From contig NZ_JAMBOS010000003.1 in the NCBI RefSeq assembly GCF_023715705.1, forward strand, positions 62,001-126,000: a stretch of DNA of 64,000 nt, given 5' to 3'. This DNA comes from Halalkalibacter oceani (lineage in GTDB: Bacteria > Bacillota > Bacilli > Bacillales > Bacillaceae_D). Of this stretch, positions 45,428 to 53,980 are shown in pieces (the first letter of the stretch is position 1; each line of letters opens with the position of its first letter). The notes beneath the pieces were generated by a model. That model had not been told where the DNA came from, did not search any database, and was given only the letters and a program-made list of their open reading frames with translations. The position numbers and the translations under genes are program-made.

Positions 45428-47630
45428 AGTAAGAGTAGGTCTTTGGCTCTTACTGATCACCCTGGGGGTCAGTGGAATAATGGCCGGTCTGACTCATAGC
45501 AGTGAATATTCAAAAAAGAACTACTTCGAAACAGAAGATTTTGAGCATATCCTTTCGCAATTTATCGGCTACTTACACTTATACGAGCTGAACGACCTTT
45601 CCAAGGAAGAAGCGAAGGAACGGATCCCCGTCTCGCAGGAAGAAATTGAAGAGCATCGCTATCGCTATGGGGATTTAACAGAACAGATATCGTCGATTAA
45701 CGCGCAGTATGAAGCCGATATTCAATTCGCACAAAGCGAAGGGAACGAAGAGCTTGCCTCAGCCTACCGGGAGGAACGCGATGCGAAGATAGAGGATATT
45801 ACGCTTAATTTTAATAGCGATGAGCATATTGAAGCGAAGATTCGCAATATGAAAGCAAGGCAGGTCGATCAATACTTTCAGGAGCTGGAGAGAGAACGTG
45901 CGGCTTTTTTAACGTATAAAAGCATTTTTACGTATTATTTAGAGGATACGGGTACGGGTAATATTTATACGAATACGACCTTGAATATTGCCGATTTCGA
46001 CCAAGTATTTTCCACGGATAAGATGATATTTATGAAGCGCTATTCAGGTGAAAACGGTGAGTATTTGCCGATGGATGGCCAGTTGGTACACGCGGACGAC
46101 GGCTTTCCGCTTTTCTCCTATGCGGATATGGGCAATATCGAAGGTGTTATTGCCATTCCAAAGGATCGGACAAATAATTTCATTATGGAATCGTACGATC
46201 ATTATCAACAGGCGCAGTGGCTATTAGCAGGATATTTTTCATTGGGGCTTCTTTTAACCTGCGCGATGATCTTTAGAAGAAAAAGAATTCCTTTTAAAGA
46301 GGTTCTTCCTTATCAAAAAGGGTTGGAGCTTTATAAGCGGATGCCGCAGGACGCCGGGGTGATCCTGTTTATCATTCTAGTCTTTCTCGCCCTGGATTTC
46401 GTTGATTCATTGGCAAGAAAGCCGCTTGGCTACAGTCTGTCTTACAATCTTTATTATATGCTGGAGGGCTTTATCATCAACTGGCTGCTCGCGGCAGTTC
46501 TGATCGGTCTCTGTCTAGTTCAAGGCAGCTACTTACTGACCGTTGCCAAAGAAAAAGATGAGTGGGGACTTTATTGGGAGAGAACGCTACTTTGCAGGAT
46601 GATTCAGGCCGTTAAGGAGACCTTTGCGAATCGGAAGGTCGGCACGCAAATGCTCCTTCTTCTCGGCATGATCTATTTGATGGGCTTCGGCGCGATTTTT
46701 ATCGGTGTTGAGCCAACTCTCGTTATTCCATATGCCATAGTCTTGTTCCTTGTTGGAGGACCGCTTATGCTCTGGCTGTTGAAGCAAGTCGGGTATTTCA
46801 ACAAAATTGTCAGCCATGCGGCGACTGTGGCGACAGGAGCGGTGACGGCTGACTTGCCGGTGAAAGGAAAGTCGGCGCTAAGCGAGCTGGCAGATGCGAT
46901 GAATAAAATGAAGGCTGGCGTGCAGGCATCACAGCTGGAGCAGGCGAAAAGTGAACGGTTAAAATCAGAATTGATCACCAATGTCAGTCACGATTTACGG
47001 ACGCCGCTCACATCGATTATTACCTATACCGAATTGCTCAAGGCGCCGGATACGACAAGCGAGGATCGGCAGGCGTATATTGAAATCATCGATCGGAAGT
47101 CAAAGCGGCTGAAAGTGTTAATTGATGATTTATTCGAAGCCTCGAAAATGGCCAGTGGAAACATTGAATTGGTTAAAGAGCGGGCTGATATCGTCCAGCT
47201 GCTGCAGCAGACGCTCGCTGAGCATAATGAAACGATTCAGGCTTCAACATTACAGTTCCGCGTCACCCATGAACAGACGCATGTCTTTGCATTCGTTGAC
47301 GGGCAAAAGCTTTGGCGGGTATTCGATAACGTAATCGCCAACATTTTACACTATTCGCTTGAGCATACGAGGGTCTATATTTCAAGCAAGCGTGAGAACG
47401 GCCAGGTTATCATCACCTTCAAAAATGTAACGAAATACGAGCTTGGCGACAATAGTGAAGAGTTATTCGAACGGTTCAAGCGCGGTGATGCTTCCCGTCA
47501 TACTGAAGGCTCCGGTCTCGGTCTGGCGATCGCCAAGTCGATTATCGACCTCCACGGCGGCAGCCTGACCATTGAGGTTGACGGTGACTTATTCAAGGTA
47601 ATTGTTGTTCTGGACGCGCTGGACAGGTAG
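45405..47630 (+). CDS. sensor histidine kinase
   Basis: A 741-aa membrane kinase. After a first helix (VGLWLLLITLGVSGIMAGL) comes an extracytoplasmic sensor of about 240 residues with helical, charged segments. Several more helices follow (about residues 273-290, 313-335, 345-380, 417-465), then a linker and HisKA with phospho-His near 528 (NVSHDLRTPLTSIITYTELL). The ATPase domain has an N-box NVIANILHYS and GSGLGLAIAKSIIDLHGG. It is large and has more helices than most OmpR-partner kinases. Start TTG 45405 lies inside the regulator gene. The stimulus is unknown. Confidence 0.92.
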   Translation: MAIKWKSRVRVGLWLLLITLGVSGIMAGLTHSSEYSKKNYFETEDFEHILSQFIGYLHLYELNDLSKEEAKERIPVSQEEIEEHRYRYGDLTEQISSINAQYEADIQFAQSEGNEELASAYREERDAKIEDITLNFNSDEHIEAKIRNMKARQVDQYFQELERERAAFLTYKSIFTYYLEDTGTGNIYTNTTLNIADFDQVFSTDKMIFMKRYSGENGEYLPMDGQLVHADDGFPLFSYADMGNIEGVIAIPKDRTNNFIMESYDHYQQAQWLLAGYFSLGLLLTCAMIFRRKRIPFKEVLPYQKGLELYKRMPQDAGVILFIILVFLALDFVDSLARKPLGYSLSYNLYYMLEGFIINWLLAAVLIGLCLVQGSYLLTVAKEKDEWGLYWERTLLCRMIQAVKETFANRKVGTQMLLLLGMIYLMGFGAIFIGVEPTLVIPYAIVLFLVGGPLMLWLLKQVGYFNKIVSHAATVATGAVTADLPVKGKSALSELADAMNKMKAGVQASQLEQAKSERLKSELITNVSHDLRTPLTSIITYTELLKAPDTTSEDRQAYIEIIDRKSKRLKVLIDDLFEASKMASGNIELVKERADIVQLLQQTLAEHNETIQASTLQFRVTHEQTHVFAFVDGQKLWRVFDNVIANILHYSLEHTRVYISSKRENGQVIITFKNVTKYELGDNSEELFERFKRGDASRHTEGSGLGLAIAKSIIDLHGGSLTIEVDGDLFKVIVVLDALDR

Positions 47631-47643
47631 AAATTGGCGAAGG

Positions 47644-47664
47644 CAGTGGCTTCGTTCTGCGCAC
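47644..47664 (+). repeat. short block shared with 59063-59083 (inverted)
   Basis: CAGTGGCTTCGTTCTGCGCA occurs here and, as its complement, at 59063-59083. In each place it flanks a family-2 palindrome, but on opposite sides of it. It may be a separate module of that repeat. Confidence 0.55.
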
Positions 47665-47710
47665 ATACAATCGCCCCGGGGAAGAGCTTGGGACAAAACC
47701 AGTTAGCATA

Positions 47711-47798
47711 GAGCAGCAATGGCTTCACTCGCCACAAGCGTGTTGTGAGAAACCCGCTCACAACACGCGTTCAAAGAACGTGGCGGTTACGCTCATGC
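47711..47798 (+). repeat. dispersed palindromic repeat family 2, copy 1
   Basis: An element of about 88 bp with outer arms GCAATGGCTTCACTCGCCAC and TGGCGGTTACGCTCATGC and a perfect inner stem GCGTGTTGTGAG/CTCACAACACGC. It matches 59095-59183 in reverse orientation. It lies between two convergent genes (histidine kinase and hydroxyacid dehydrogenase). Confidence 0.7.
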
Positions 47799-47805
47799 TT
47801 GGGGG

Positions 47806-47838
47806 CTGGACCAAACAACCTTTTGGTCCAGTCTCTTT
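47806..47838. terminator. terminator between convergent genes
   Basis: CTGGACCAAA at 47806-47815 pairs perfectly with TTTGGTCCAG at 47822-47831, with TCTCTTTAA after the stem. Serves the kinase operon; on the other strand it begins at the stop codon of the hydroxyacid dehydrogenase gene. Confidence 0.7.
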
Positions 47839-48796
47839 AATATCCCGCCTCGTAGTCTATGACATTTAGAGAGGGCTGGTTGCCGGCTAAATAGCTTTTG
47901 AGGTTTGGCAGAAAGATGTCCTCGATTAACCGACGGGCATAATGTTCGGTGGCTCCGGCTGTGTGCGGCGTAATGATTACCTGTTCCATTTCCCAGAGAG
48001 GACTGTCCGCCGGAAGCGGCTCGGTTGAGACAACATCGAGTCCGGCGCCGGCAAGCTGCTCCTGCTGCAAGGCTGTAATCAGGCTTTCTTCGTCGACAAT
48101 ATCACCGCGGCCAATATTGATGAAAAACGCCGAGCGCTTCATCTTGGCAAACTGTTCTTGACCAAAGAGGTGATGCGTTTCTTTTGTGAGCGGGAGGGTA
48201 ACAACAACATAATCACATTTTGGCAGGATCGAGTTTAATTCATCAATCGGATACATCTCATCAACATAATCCGTTGGCTTCGCCGACCGTCTGACACCAA
48301 GCACGGTCATTCCGAATGCCTTGGCGATTTTCGCTGTTTCTTTGCCGATCGCCCCTACGCCGATAATGCCGATTGTTTTTTGGTGAAGCTCAAGACGGAT
48401 GGAGCCGTCGTGCCACACTTTCTTTTGCTGGTTTCTGACATACGTATGGATGTTGCGGGTAAGAGCAAGCATGAGGGCAAATACTGTTTCAGAAATAGGA
48501 TAGGCGTGAACACCATTCCCGCCGGTGACGAGGATATCGCGCTCTTTGAGCTTGGATAATGGCAGGTTATTGACGCCAGCCGTCCATGATTGGAGCCAGC
48601 GAAGCTCTGCCGGCTGCTCGAGACAGGCCAAGGCCATTTCTTTCTTCCAGCCGACAATAATTTCGGCCTGGTTCAATTTGTCATGCCAAACTTCCTTGTT
48701 TCTTCCACTGATTATATTCCAATCCGGGAGAGCGTCTTTGACTTTGTCCAGCAGCACGCTTTCGATATCGTGAGTGATGATGAGGGTTCGGGTCAT
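47837..48796 (-). CDS. D-2-hydroxyacid dehydrogenase family protein
   Basis: A 319-aa NAD(P)-dependent dehydrogenase. The Rossmann motif is GIIGVGAIGKETAKIAKAFG, and the catalytic set is visible as Arg in NIGRGDIVDEESL, Glu in STEPLPADSPLW and His in ITPHTAGATEHY. It is expected to reduce 2-keto acids or glyoxylate-like compounds. RBS AAAGGAG precedes ATG 48796. Monocistronic. Confidence 0.9.
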   Translation of the reverse strand: MTRTLIITHDIESVLLDKVKDALPDWNIISGRNKEVWHDKLNQAEIIVGWKKEMALACLEQPAELRWLQSWTAGVNNLPLSKLKERDILVTGGNGVHAYPISETVFALMLALTRNIHTYVRNQQKKVWHDGSIRLELHQKTIGIIGVGAIGKETAKIAKAFGMTVLGVRRSAKPTDYVDEMYPIDELNSILPKCDYVVVTLPLTKETHHLFGQEQFAKMKRSAFFINIGRGDIVDEESLITALQQEQLAGAGLDVVSTEPLPADSPLWEMEQVIITPHTAGATEHYARRLIEDIFLPNLKSYLAGNQPSLNVIDYEAGY

Positions 48797-48929
48797 TGGG
48801 AAACTCCTTTCGTTATTGAGACAGCGACTTATTTGCTATAATCTATTATAGCGCTATATCGCTTTCTTTTGAAAGAAAGACAAATAGTGGAACCGGTACT
48901 CGGGCCGGAGTTTGGAAGGAGAGAAGCCA

Positions 48930-49517
48930 ATGAAGGTTGAGCCATTACCGCAATCGTTTTTTGAACAGCCTACTCTTAATTTAGCAAAGGCCTTGCTCGG
49001 CAAGCTGCTCGTGAAAGAGACGGCTTCAGGTATGGCCTCCGGCTGGATTGTCGAAACGGAAGCGTATATTGGACCGGGTGACCGCGCGGCTCACAGCTTT
49101 GGCAACCGGCGCACGCCGCGCACGGAAATCATGTTTGCTGCACCGGGCTATGTCTATACATATGTCATGCATACCCATTGTCTCGTCAATGTCGTGTCAG
49201 GCGATATCGATCAGCCGGAAGCGGTGCTGATTCGGGCGGTAGAGCCGTATCAGGGGCTGGAGCTCATGTATGAGCGGCGCGGAGAGAAGAAAAAAGAGCA
49301 GGAGTTGACGAATGGACCAGGAAAGCTGACGAAAGCGCTTGGCATCGACCGTAACGACTACGGACGGCGCTTTGTGGAGCCTCCTTTGTATATTGCCGAA
49401 GGACGCCAGCCCGGCAGCATTATGAGCGGTCCGCGGATCGGGATTGACAACAGCGGAGAAGCAAGAGAATATCCGTGGCGGTTTTGGGTCAATGGGAACC
49501 GCTTTGTGTCAAGATAA
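48930..49517 (+). CDS. 3-methyladenine DNA glycosylase (AAG/MPG family)
   Basis: A 195-aa base-excision repair enzyme of the eukaryotic-type AAG family. Characteristic segments are LGKLLVKETASG, WIVETEAYIGPGDRAAHSF with the catalytic Glu, GNRRTPRTEIMF, YVMHTHCLVNVVSG, and TNGPGKLTKALGID. ATG 48930 has GGAAGGAGAG upstream; a TTG at 48912 would absorb that site. Stands alone. Confidence 0.93.
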   Translation: MKVEPLPQSFFEQPTLNLAKALLGKLLVKETASGMASGWIVETEAYIGPGDRAAHSFGNRRTPRTEIMFAAPGYVYTYVMHTHCLVNVVSGDIDQPEAVLIRAVEPYQGLELMYERRGEKKKEQELTNGPGKLTKALGIDRNDYGRRFVEPPLYIAEGRQPGSIMSGPRIGIDNSGEAREYPWRFWVNGNRFVSR

Positions 49518-49603
49518 GGGTCAGCTAAAGGTATTTTGTCTGTAGGCACGCAACCGGGAAAGTCAACCTGCTTACAGCTTCTACAACGATTTTGGAAGCG
49601 AAA

Positions 49604-49650
49604 AAAAGCTGTCCTGAAAGGTCATGTTCAACCCTTTCAGGACAGCTTTT
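49604..49650. terminator. bidirectional terminator
   Basis: AAAAGCTGTCCTGAAAGG at 49604-49621 pairs perfectly over 18 bases with 49633-49650. A/T runs on both sides suit termination of the glycosylase gene (plus) and the DUF3817 gene (minus). Confidence 0.92.
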
Positions 49651-49679
49651 CTAATAGCTTGTCTCATTCTGCGTTCCGG

Positions 49680-50003
49680 TTATGCTTCGCTTGCCGCTTT
49701 GTCAGTAGCGGCCGTTTCGCTCTTGATGATTTTCGCATCGAAAATAAACGGACCAAACGGAACGACTGACGCCACGACAGCGAGCAGTCCTTTCATGAAC
49801 GACCAACGGAAGGCGATCATTAAATAGGCGACAGCGAGCAAGTAAATTACGAAAAGAATCCCATGTGCCATTCCTGTGATCGTGACAGCGAGCGGCATAT
49901 CAAACCAATATTTTAATGGCATGGCAATTCCAAGCAACAGTAAGAAGGATATGCCTTCCAAATAGCTGATGATTCTAAAACTTTTTAAAGAGGCACTCAC
50001 CAA
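49680..50003 (-). CDS. DUF3817 integral membrane protein
   Basis: A 107-aa protein with three predicted helices. It starts SASLKSFRIISYLEGISFLL and contains MPLKYWFDMPLAVTITGMAHG, features of the DUF3817 family (YdzA-like), which has no assigned function. The start is TTG 50003 or the adjacent GTG 50000, with AAAGGAG upstream. The C-terminal tail is short and polar. Confidence 0.85.
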   Translation of the reverse strand: MVSASLKSFRIISYLEGISFLLLLGIAMPLKYWFDMPLAVTITGMAHGILFVIYLLAVAYLMIAFRWSFMKGLLAVVASVVPFGPFIFDAKIIKSETAATDKAASEA

Positions 50004-50150
50004 TAATCAGCTCCTTTATAATAAGAAAAAGTAGATGGTGGTTATTTTGCATAGCATCCATACCAAGTATAGCAGCTTTTTCTTAGCGGAGAGAGCCAGG
50101 AATGCGGCAATCTGGTGGATTTTTTGTGAAAACGTGAAAGCAGCCGCTGA

Positions 50151-51542
50151 TTATGCTTTCAACTGACCAAGCAGCTGTTGGTAGGCGGCCGCCTCCTCAT
50201 GTTTCCCGAGTTTTTGATAAGTCTTCACAAGCCATTCAAGTGGACTGGTGTCATTCGGGCGCAGCTCCATGTCCCAACTAAAGCAGTCGATTGCTTTTTC
50301 ATACTGCCCAAATTCAAAATAGAACTGGCCGAGTTCCAGCTGGTTGTCGGCTTCTTCTTCGAGTTTCAGCACTTGAGCGAGCCGCTCCTCCAACGGTTGC
50401 AAGGTGGCCTGTTTGGCATTTTTGATCCATTCGTGCAGCTCCTTTAGTTGGTAGCGCTGCAGCAGGGCAGGAAGCGAGAGACGGATGATCCGTTCCAGCA
50501 CAGCGGGGTGGCCATGAAGCAGCTTGAATAATCGTTTTGAGACCTTTTTGGCCAGCAGATTGTCCGGAACCGCCGTTAGCTGCCGCCAAATATCAGGTAA
50601 CTGCATGAGCTCTTCCTTGGAAAGACGGAAAGAATGTGTCAACAGGAGCTGGATCGCTTTGTCATATTCATTTTGCTTGATCAGGAAGTGGAAGACTTGA
50701 GCATGAAGCCCGCTTTCAGCAGGGACACTTTCTGTCAGGGCGAAGAGGCAGCGTAGACAATCCTGCTCACTAAAAGCAGATTGGTAAGAGGTGATCAGGG
50801 GCGCAAGGGCTTCCCTGGACGGGTTTCGCTTGTAGCTGTCGGTTTGCAGGACAAGGAGATTGAGCGTGTTTTTCTGATTTTTATACAGAGCGGTTAGTAG
50901 GCCGTCGTCCTCCTTTTTGATATAGCGGATGAACGCTTTCTGTTCCACATACAAAGGATCGGTTTCCAGCAGGGTGGAAAGTGGAGCCTGATATAGTTCA
51001 GCCGCTTTTGTGTAGTCCGGATGGATGACCGTCGATTGCAGCCAATCCTGTTTATAGCCACGCAGGCGCAGAAGGGTGGCAAGGCGAAAGGCATTGTTCA
51101 GCTGACCATTGCGGCGATAGGAAAAAAAGAGATCCTTCAATGAGGTTTCGAGTTCCTTCGGGGTCAGAATATGATCGAAATAGGAGAAAATAAGCGCGGT
51201 GTCCTCAGCCGGATAGGACCGTTTCAGGCGCAGGAGAAATTGTGACAGACCATCAGCATGAAGTGTCTCTGCCGGGTCAGCGAGTAAGGAAAAAAACGGG
51301 GCTGCCTGTTCAATATGAAGACCTCTTTTTTCGGCCAAAGCTAAAAAGGTCCCCGGCTCCGCTGCATGCTGTGGAAGAGCGGTAAGGAAATGATTATGAT
51401 AAAAATAGAGCAGGTAGCGTTCAGCGCTTGTCGTCTCCTCGCATTCCACCAGGGTACATTGTTGAAAAACCGTTATTTTATCTGGCTGTATCTTTTTGCT
51501 CTGTTTATTGATGATCAGGGTCCAAACATATGAATTATTCAC
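50151..51542 (-). CDS. TPR-repeat hypothetical protein
   Basis: A 463-aa, mostly helical soluble protein without a signal peptide. Recognisable TPR motifs lie at the C-terminus (QLELGQFYFEFGQYEKAIDC and SPLEWLVKTYQKLGKHEEAA). The middle is rich in Leu and charged residues and may hold diverged helical repeats. No enzymatic motif is seen. RBS AGGAGGGA precedes ATG 51542. Probably a scaffold or regulatory protein; function unknown. Confidence 0.65.
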   Translation of the reverse strand: MNNSYVWTLIINKQSKKIQPDKITVFQQCTLVECEETTSAERYLLYFYHNHFLTALPQHAAEPGTFLALAEKRGLHIEQAAPFFSLLADPAETLHADGLSQFLLRLKRSYPAEDTALIFSYFDHILTPKELETSLKDLFFSYRRNGQLNNAFRLATLLRLRGYKQDWLQSTVIHPDYTKAAELYQAPLSTLLETDPLYVEQKAFIRYIKKEDDGLLTALYKNQKNTLNLLVLQTDSYKRNPSREALAPLITSYQSAFSEQDCLRCLFALTESVPAESGLHAQVFHFLIKQNEYDKAIQLLLTHSFRLSKEELMQLPDIWRQLTAVPDNLLAKKVSKRLFKLLHGHPAVLERIIRLSLPALLQRYQLKELHEWIKNAKQATLQPLEERLAQVLKLEEEADNQLELGQFYFEFGQYEKAIDCFSWDMELRPNDTSPLEWLVKTYQKLGKHEEAAAYQQLLGQLKA

Positions 51543-51681
51543 CCAATCCCTCCTTTTTTATAAGTGTAACACACTCCAGGTTTGATTTCCTGAGCGACTT
51601 TTCGGCCTGCTTAGGGAAAGGAAGCTGTTTATGGTAAGATGAGAAAAGAAAACAGCTAATGAAGAGTAAGGTTGGATCGTA

Positions 51682-52881
51682 ATGGCAAAAGAAGAAACAG
51701 CAGTGATTAAACAGCGTTTCGCGACGAAAATGAAAAATGGCTATCCGCTCATTGAGAAATCAGCGTTCGACCAGCCGTTTATCGATTCGCTTCAGGAAGG
51801 AACGCTGCTCCAGCTGCTTGACGAAAAGGGTTCATTTCTCGGCAAAGGGTATTTTGGCCGGCAAAATAAAGGAGTCGGCTGGGTGCTGACAAGAAAGCAG
51901 GGTGAGAAGATTGACCGTCATTTCTTTCAATCCCGTCTTAAGGCCGCCTTTGACAAACGGACCGCGCTGCAGGCAGATGACCGGACGACGGTTTTCCGCC
52001 TGTTTAACGGCGAGGGAGACGGAATCGGCGGATTGACGATCGATTATTATGACCGGTTTTATCTGTGCACCTGGTACAGCGAGGGGATCTATACCTTTCG
52101 TAAAGAGATTTACGAGGCGCTGCAAGCAATCGTGTCATGCAAAGGGATCTATGAGAAAAAGCGCTTCTCGGCGAAAGGCCAGTATGTGGAGGACGATGAT
52201 TTTGTCAGCGGCGAACGGGGGGAATTTCCATTATTGGTTAAGGAGAATGGTATGACATTCGCTGTGTATTTGAATGATGGACCGATGACGGGGATTTTTC
52301 TTGATCAGCGTGACGTCCGCCGACGAATTCGCGATCATTATGCCGCCGGCAAGGATGTGTTAAATACATTTTCTTATACGGGAGCGTTTTCGGTTGCGGC
52401 CGCTTTGGGAGGAGCGCGAAAAACGACAAGCGTCGATCTTGCCAAACGCAGTTTACCAAAAACCATTGAACAGTTCAGTATCAACCAACTTGATTATGAA
52501 GCACAGGATATTGTCGTGATGGATGTGTTTCAATATTTTTCCTACGCACGCAAAAAAGGAAAGACATTTGACTTGGTTGTGCTTGACCCGCCAAGCTTTG
52601 CCCGCTCGAAAAAAAGAACGTTCAGCGCCCAGAAAGACTATACCGGTTTGCTGCAGGAAGCGATTGCCTTGACGAGGAGAAATGGTGTCATTGTCGCCTC
52701 GACCAATTGCAGCCTCTTTTCGATGAAAAAGTTTCATTCCTTTATTCGCGAAGCTTTTTCACGTGAAGGAGTCAACTATGAGTTGATTGAGCAATATAGT
52801 CTGCCTGCTGATTTCCGCACAATGAAGGCCTTCCCTGAAGGTGATTATTTAAAGGTTGTCTTTCTGAAAAGGCTAAGCTGA
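51682..52881 (+). CDS. class I SAM-dependent rRNA methyltransferase (RlmI-like)
   Basis: A 399-aa protein with an N-terminal PUA-like RNA-binding region (about 1-80), then the RlmI/RlmK-type methyltransferase: FRLFNGEGDGIGGLTIDYYD, DGPMTGIFLDQRDVRRRI, the SAM motif NTFSYTGAFSVAAALGGA, and catalytic LDPPSFARSKK. The last motif suggests 5-methylcytosine or N-methylation of large-subunit rRNA. ATG 51682 follows a GTAAGG site. The exact target base cannot be told. Confidence 0.88.
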   Translation: MAKEETAVIKQRFATKMKNGYPLIEKSAFDQPFIDSLQEGTLLQLLDEKGSFLGKGYFGRQNKGVGWVLTRKQGEKIDRHFFQSRLKAAFDKRTALQADDRTTVFRLFNGEGDGIGGLTIDYYDRFYLCTWYSEGIYTFRKEIYEALQAIVSCKGIYEKKRFSAKGQYVEDDDFVSGERGEFPLLVKENGMTFAVYLNDGPMTGIFLDQRDVRRRIRDHYAAGKDVLNTFSYTGAFSVAAALGGARKTTSVDLAKRSLPKTIEQFSINQLDYEAQDIVVMDVFQYFSYARKKGKTFDLVVLDPPSFARSKKRTFSAQKDYTGLLQEAIALTRRNGVIVASTNCSLFSMKKFHSFIREAFSREGVNYELIEQYSLPADFRTMKAFPEGDYLKVVFLKRLS

Positions 52882-52935
52882 CGGGTTGCAGGTGAGGTTG
52901 ACTTGATCTGAGACTTTGCTCAACGATAAGGAGGG

Positions 52936-53068
52936 ATTCGAGGAAGGGCGTCGGCTTCGCGCGTTACGCGGATGGCTGAAGAAAGCCCGTTTTCAGCCAT
53001 CCTTAAAAGAGATTGTAACGGCTCCGCACGCCGCTTCTAAGAAAAGCCGCTACGCGGTTTTCATAAGG
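52936..53068 (+). repeat. dispersed palindromic repeat family 1, copy B
   Basis: About 133 bp with ATTCGAGGAAGGGCG, hairpin GGATGGCTGAA/TTCAGCCATCC, TTGTAACGGCTCCGCACGCC and the terminal hairpin GCCGC-TAC-GCGG. It aligns over its whole length with copy C at 57508-57640. It ends about 20 bp before the guanidine riboswitch. Confidence 0.8.
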
Positions 53069-53088
53069 GGCAATAGGATAAAAAGGTT

Positions 53089-53215
53089 TTCTAGGGTTCC
53101 GCGCCGGCAGGCGGTCTGGACCGAGAGAAAACGCACGGGCTCCGAGCCTGTGACACGGAGGGATAAAAGCCCGGGAGAATTCTGTTGAAGAGACAGAAGG
53201 CTCCCGGGCTTTTTC
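53089..53215 (+). promoter_or_regulatory. guanidine-I (ykkC) riboswitch with terminator platform
   Basis: The aptamer shows the conserved ykkC elements in order: CTAGGGTTCCG (53091-53101), CTGGACCGAGAG (53116-53127), ACACGGAGGGATAAAAGCCC (53153-53172) and GGGAGA. A strong terminator AGCCCGGGAG/CTCCCGGGCT followed by TTTTTC ends near 53215, and its left arm overlaps the last aptamer segment. Guanidinium binding would stabilise the aptamer and prevent the terminator. It controls the SMR pair directly downstream. Confidence 0.95.
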
Positions 53216-53239
53216 TGTGAGGAGAAGAAGGAAAGGGGA

Positions 53240-53593
53240 ATGAGGATGAAAGGATCAGTTGAATGGATAATGGTTGTGGTGGCAGCAGTGTTTGAGGTTG
53301 GCTGGGTGATCGGGCTGAAATATGCCGCTGCGGCAGGAGAGTGGGCGCTGACAGTAGCAGCGATCATCGTCAGCTTTGGACTGTTAATCCGGGCAGGCCG
53401 GCGTCTGCCTGTCGGTACGGTGTATGCGGTCTTTGTTGGCCTTGGCACGGCGGGAACCGTGGCGATGGACATTATATTATTCGGGGAACCGCTGCGTTTA
53501 TCCGTATTGTTTTTTCTCGCGCTTTTGCTTGCTGGCATTATCGGGTTAAAAGCGGCAACAAGTACAAAGGAAGTAGAGAAGGAGGCTAACTAA
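53240..53593 (+). CDS. ykkC: SMR guanidinium exporter subunit, YkkC/GdnC-like
   Basis: A 117-aa small multidrug resistance family protein with four helices. The conserved membrane Glu lies in VFEVGWVIGLKYA of the first helix, and LPVGTVYAVFVGLGTAGTVA follows. It matches the first member of the YkkC/YkkD hetero-pair, now known to export guanidinium. Start ATG 53240 or 53246; both have purine-rich sites. Controlled by the riboswitch. Confidence 0.92.
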   Translation: MRMKGSVEWIMVVVAAVFEVGWVIGLKYAAAAGEWALTVAAIIVSFGLLIRAGRRLPVGTVYAVFVGLGTAGTVAMDIILFGEPLRLSVLFFLALLLAGIIGLKAATSTKEVEKEAN

Positions 53594-53594
53594 T

Positions 53595-53912
53595 ATGGCA
53601 TGGTTTTATGTGATCGTTGCTGGCTTCTTTGAGATGCTCGGGGTGACAATGATGAACCAGTTTCATAAAAGCAAATCCGGCGCAAGCCTGCTTGCGCTGT
53701 TCGCCGCGTTTGCGGTCAGCTTCTTTTTGTTGTCGCTGGCGTTGGAAACGTTGCCGATGGGAACGGCCTACGCGATTTGGACCGGAATCGGGGCGGCAGG
53801 CGGAGCACTCATCGGAATGCTTTTTTACGGTGAAGCGAAAAGCATCACCCGGATGGTCTGTTTAAGCATGATCATTGCCGCTGTAATCGGCTTGAAACTC
53901 GTCACGGCATAA
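53595..53912 (+). CDS. ykkD: SMR guanidinium exporter subunit, YkkD/GdnD-like
   Basis: A 105-aa partner with the essential Glu in GFFEMLGVTMMNQF and the helix-3 segment LPMGTAYAIWTGIGAAGGAL. It starts one base after the ykkC stop codon, with AAGGAGG upstream. Subunits assemble as a heterodimer that exchanges guanidinium for protons. Guanidine export next to a urease island suggests that nitrogen-rich small molecules are common in the habitat; that is inference. Confidence 0.92.
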   Translation: MAWFYVIVAGFFEMLGVTMMNQFHKSKSGASLLALFAAFAVSFFLLSLALETLPMGTAYAIWTGIGAAGGALIGMLFYGEAKSITRMVCLSMIIAAVIGLKLVTA

Positions 53913-53980
53913 GAGATTAGCTGGGAAAAGCCAGATCATGTATACTGACAATAAGTGATCTGTTGAGAAAGGATGTTTTT

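Noticed and set aside
53050-53538. 162-aa minus-strand frame over the riboswitch and ykkC
   Set aside because: Antisense to a structured RNA and a conserved SMR gene; no support as a gene.
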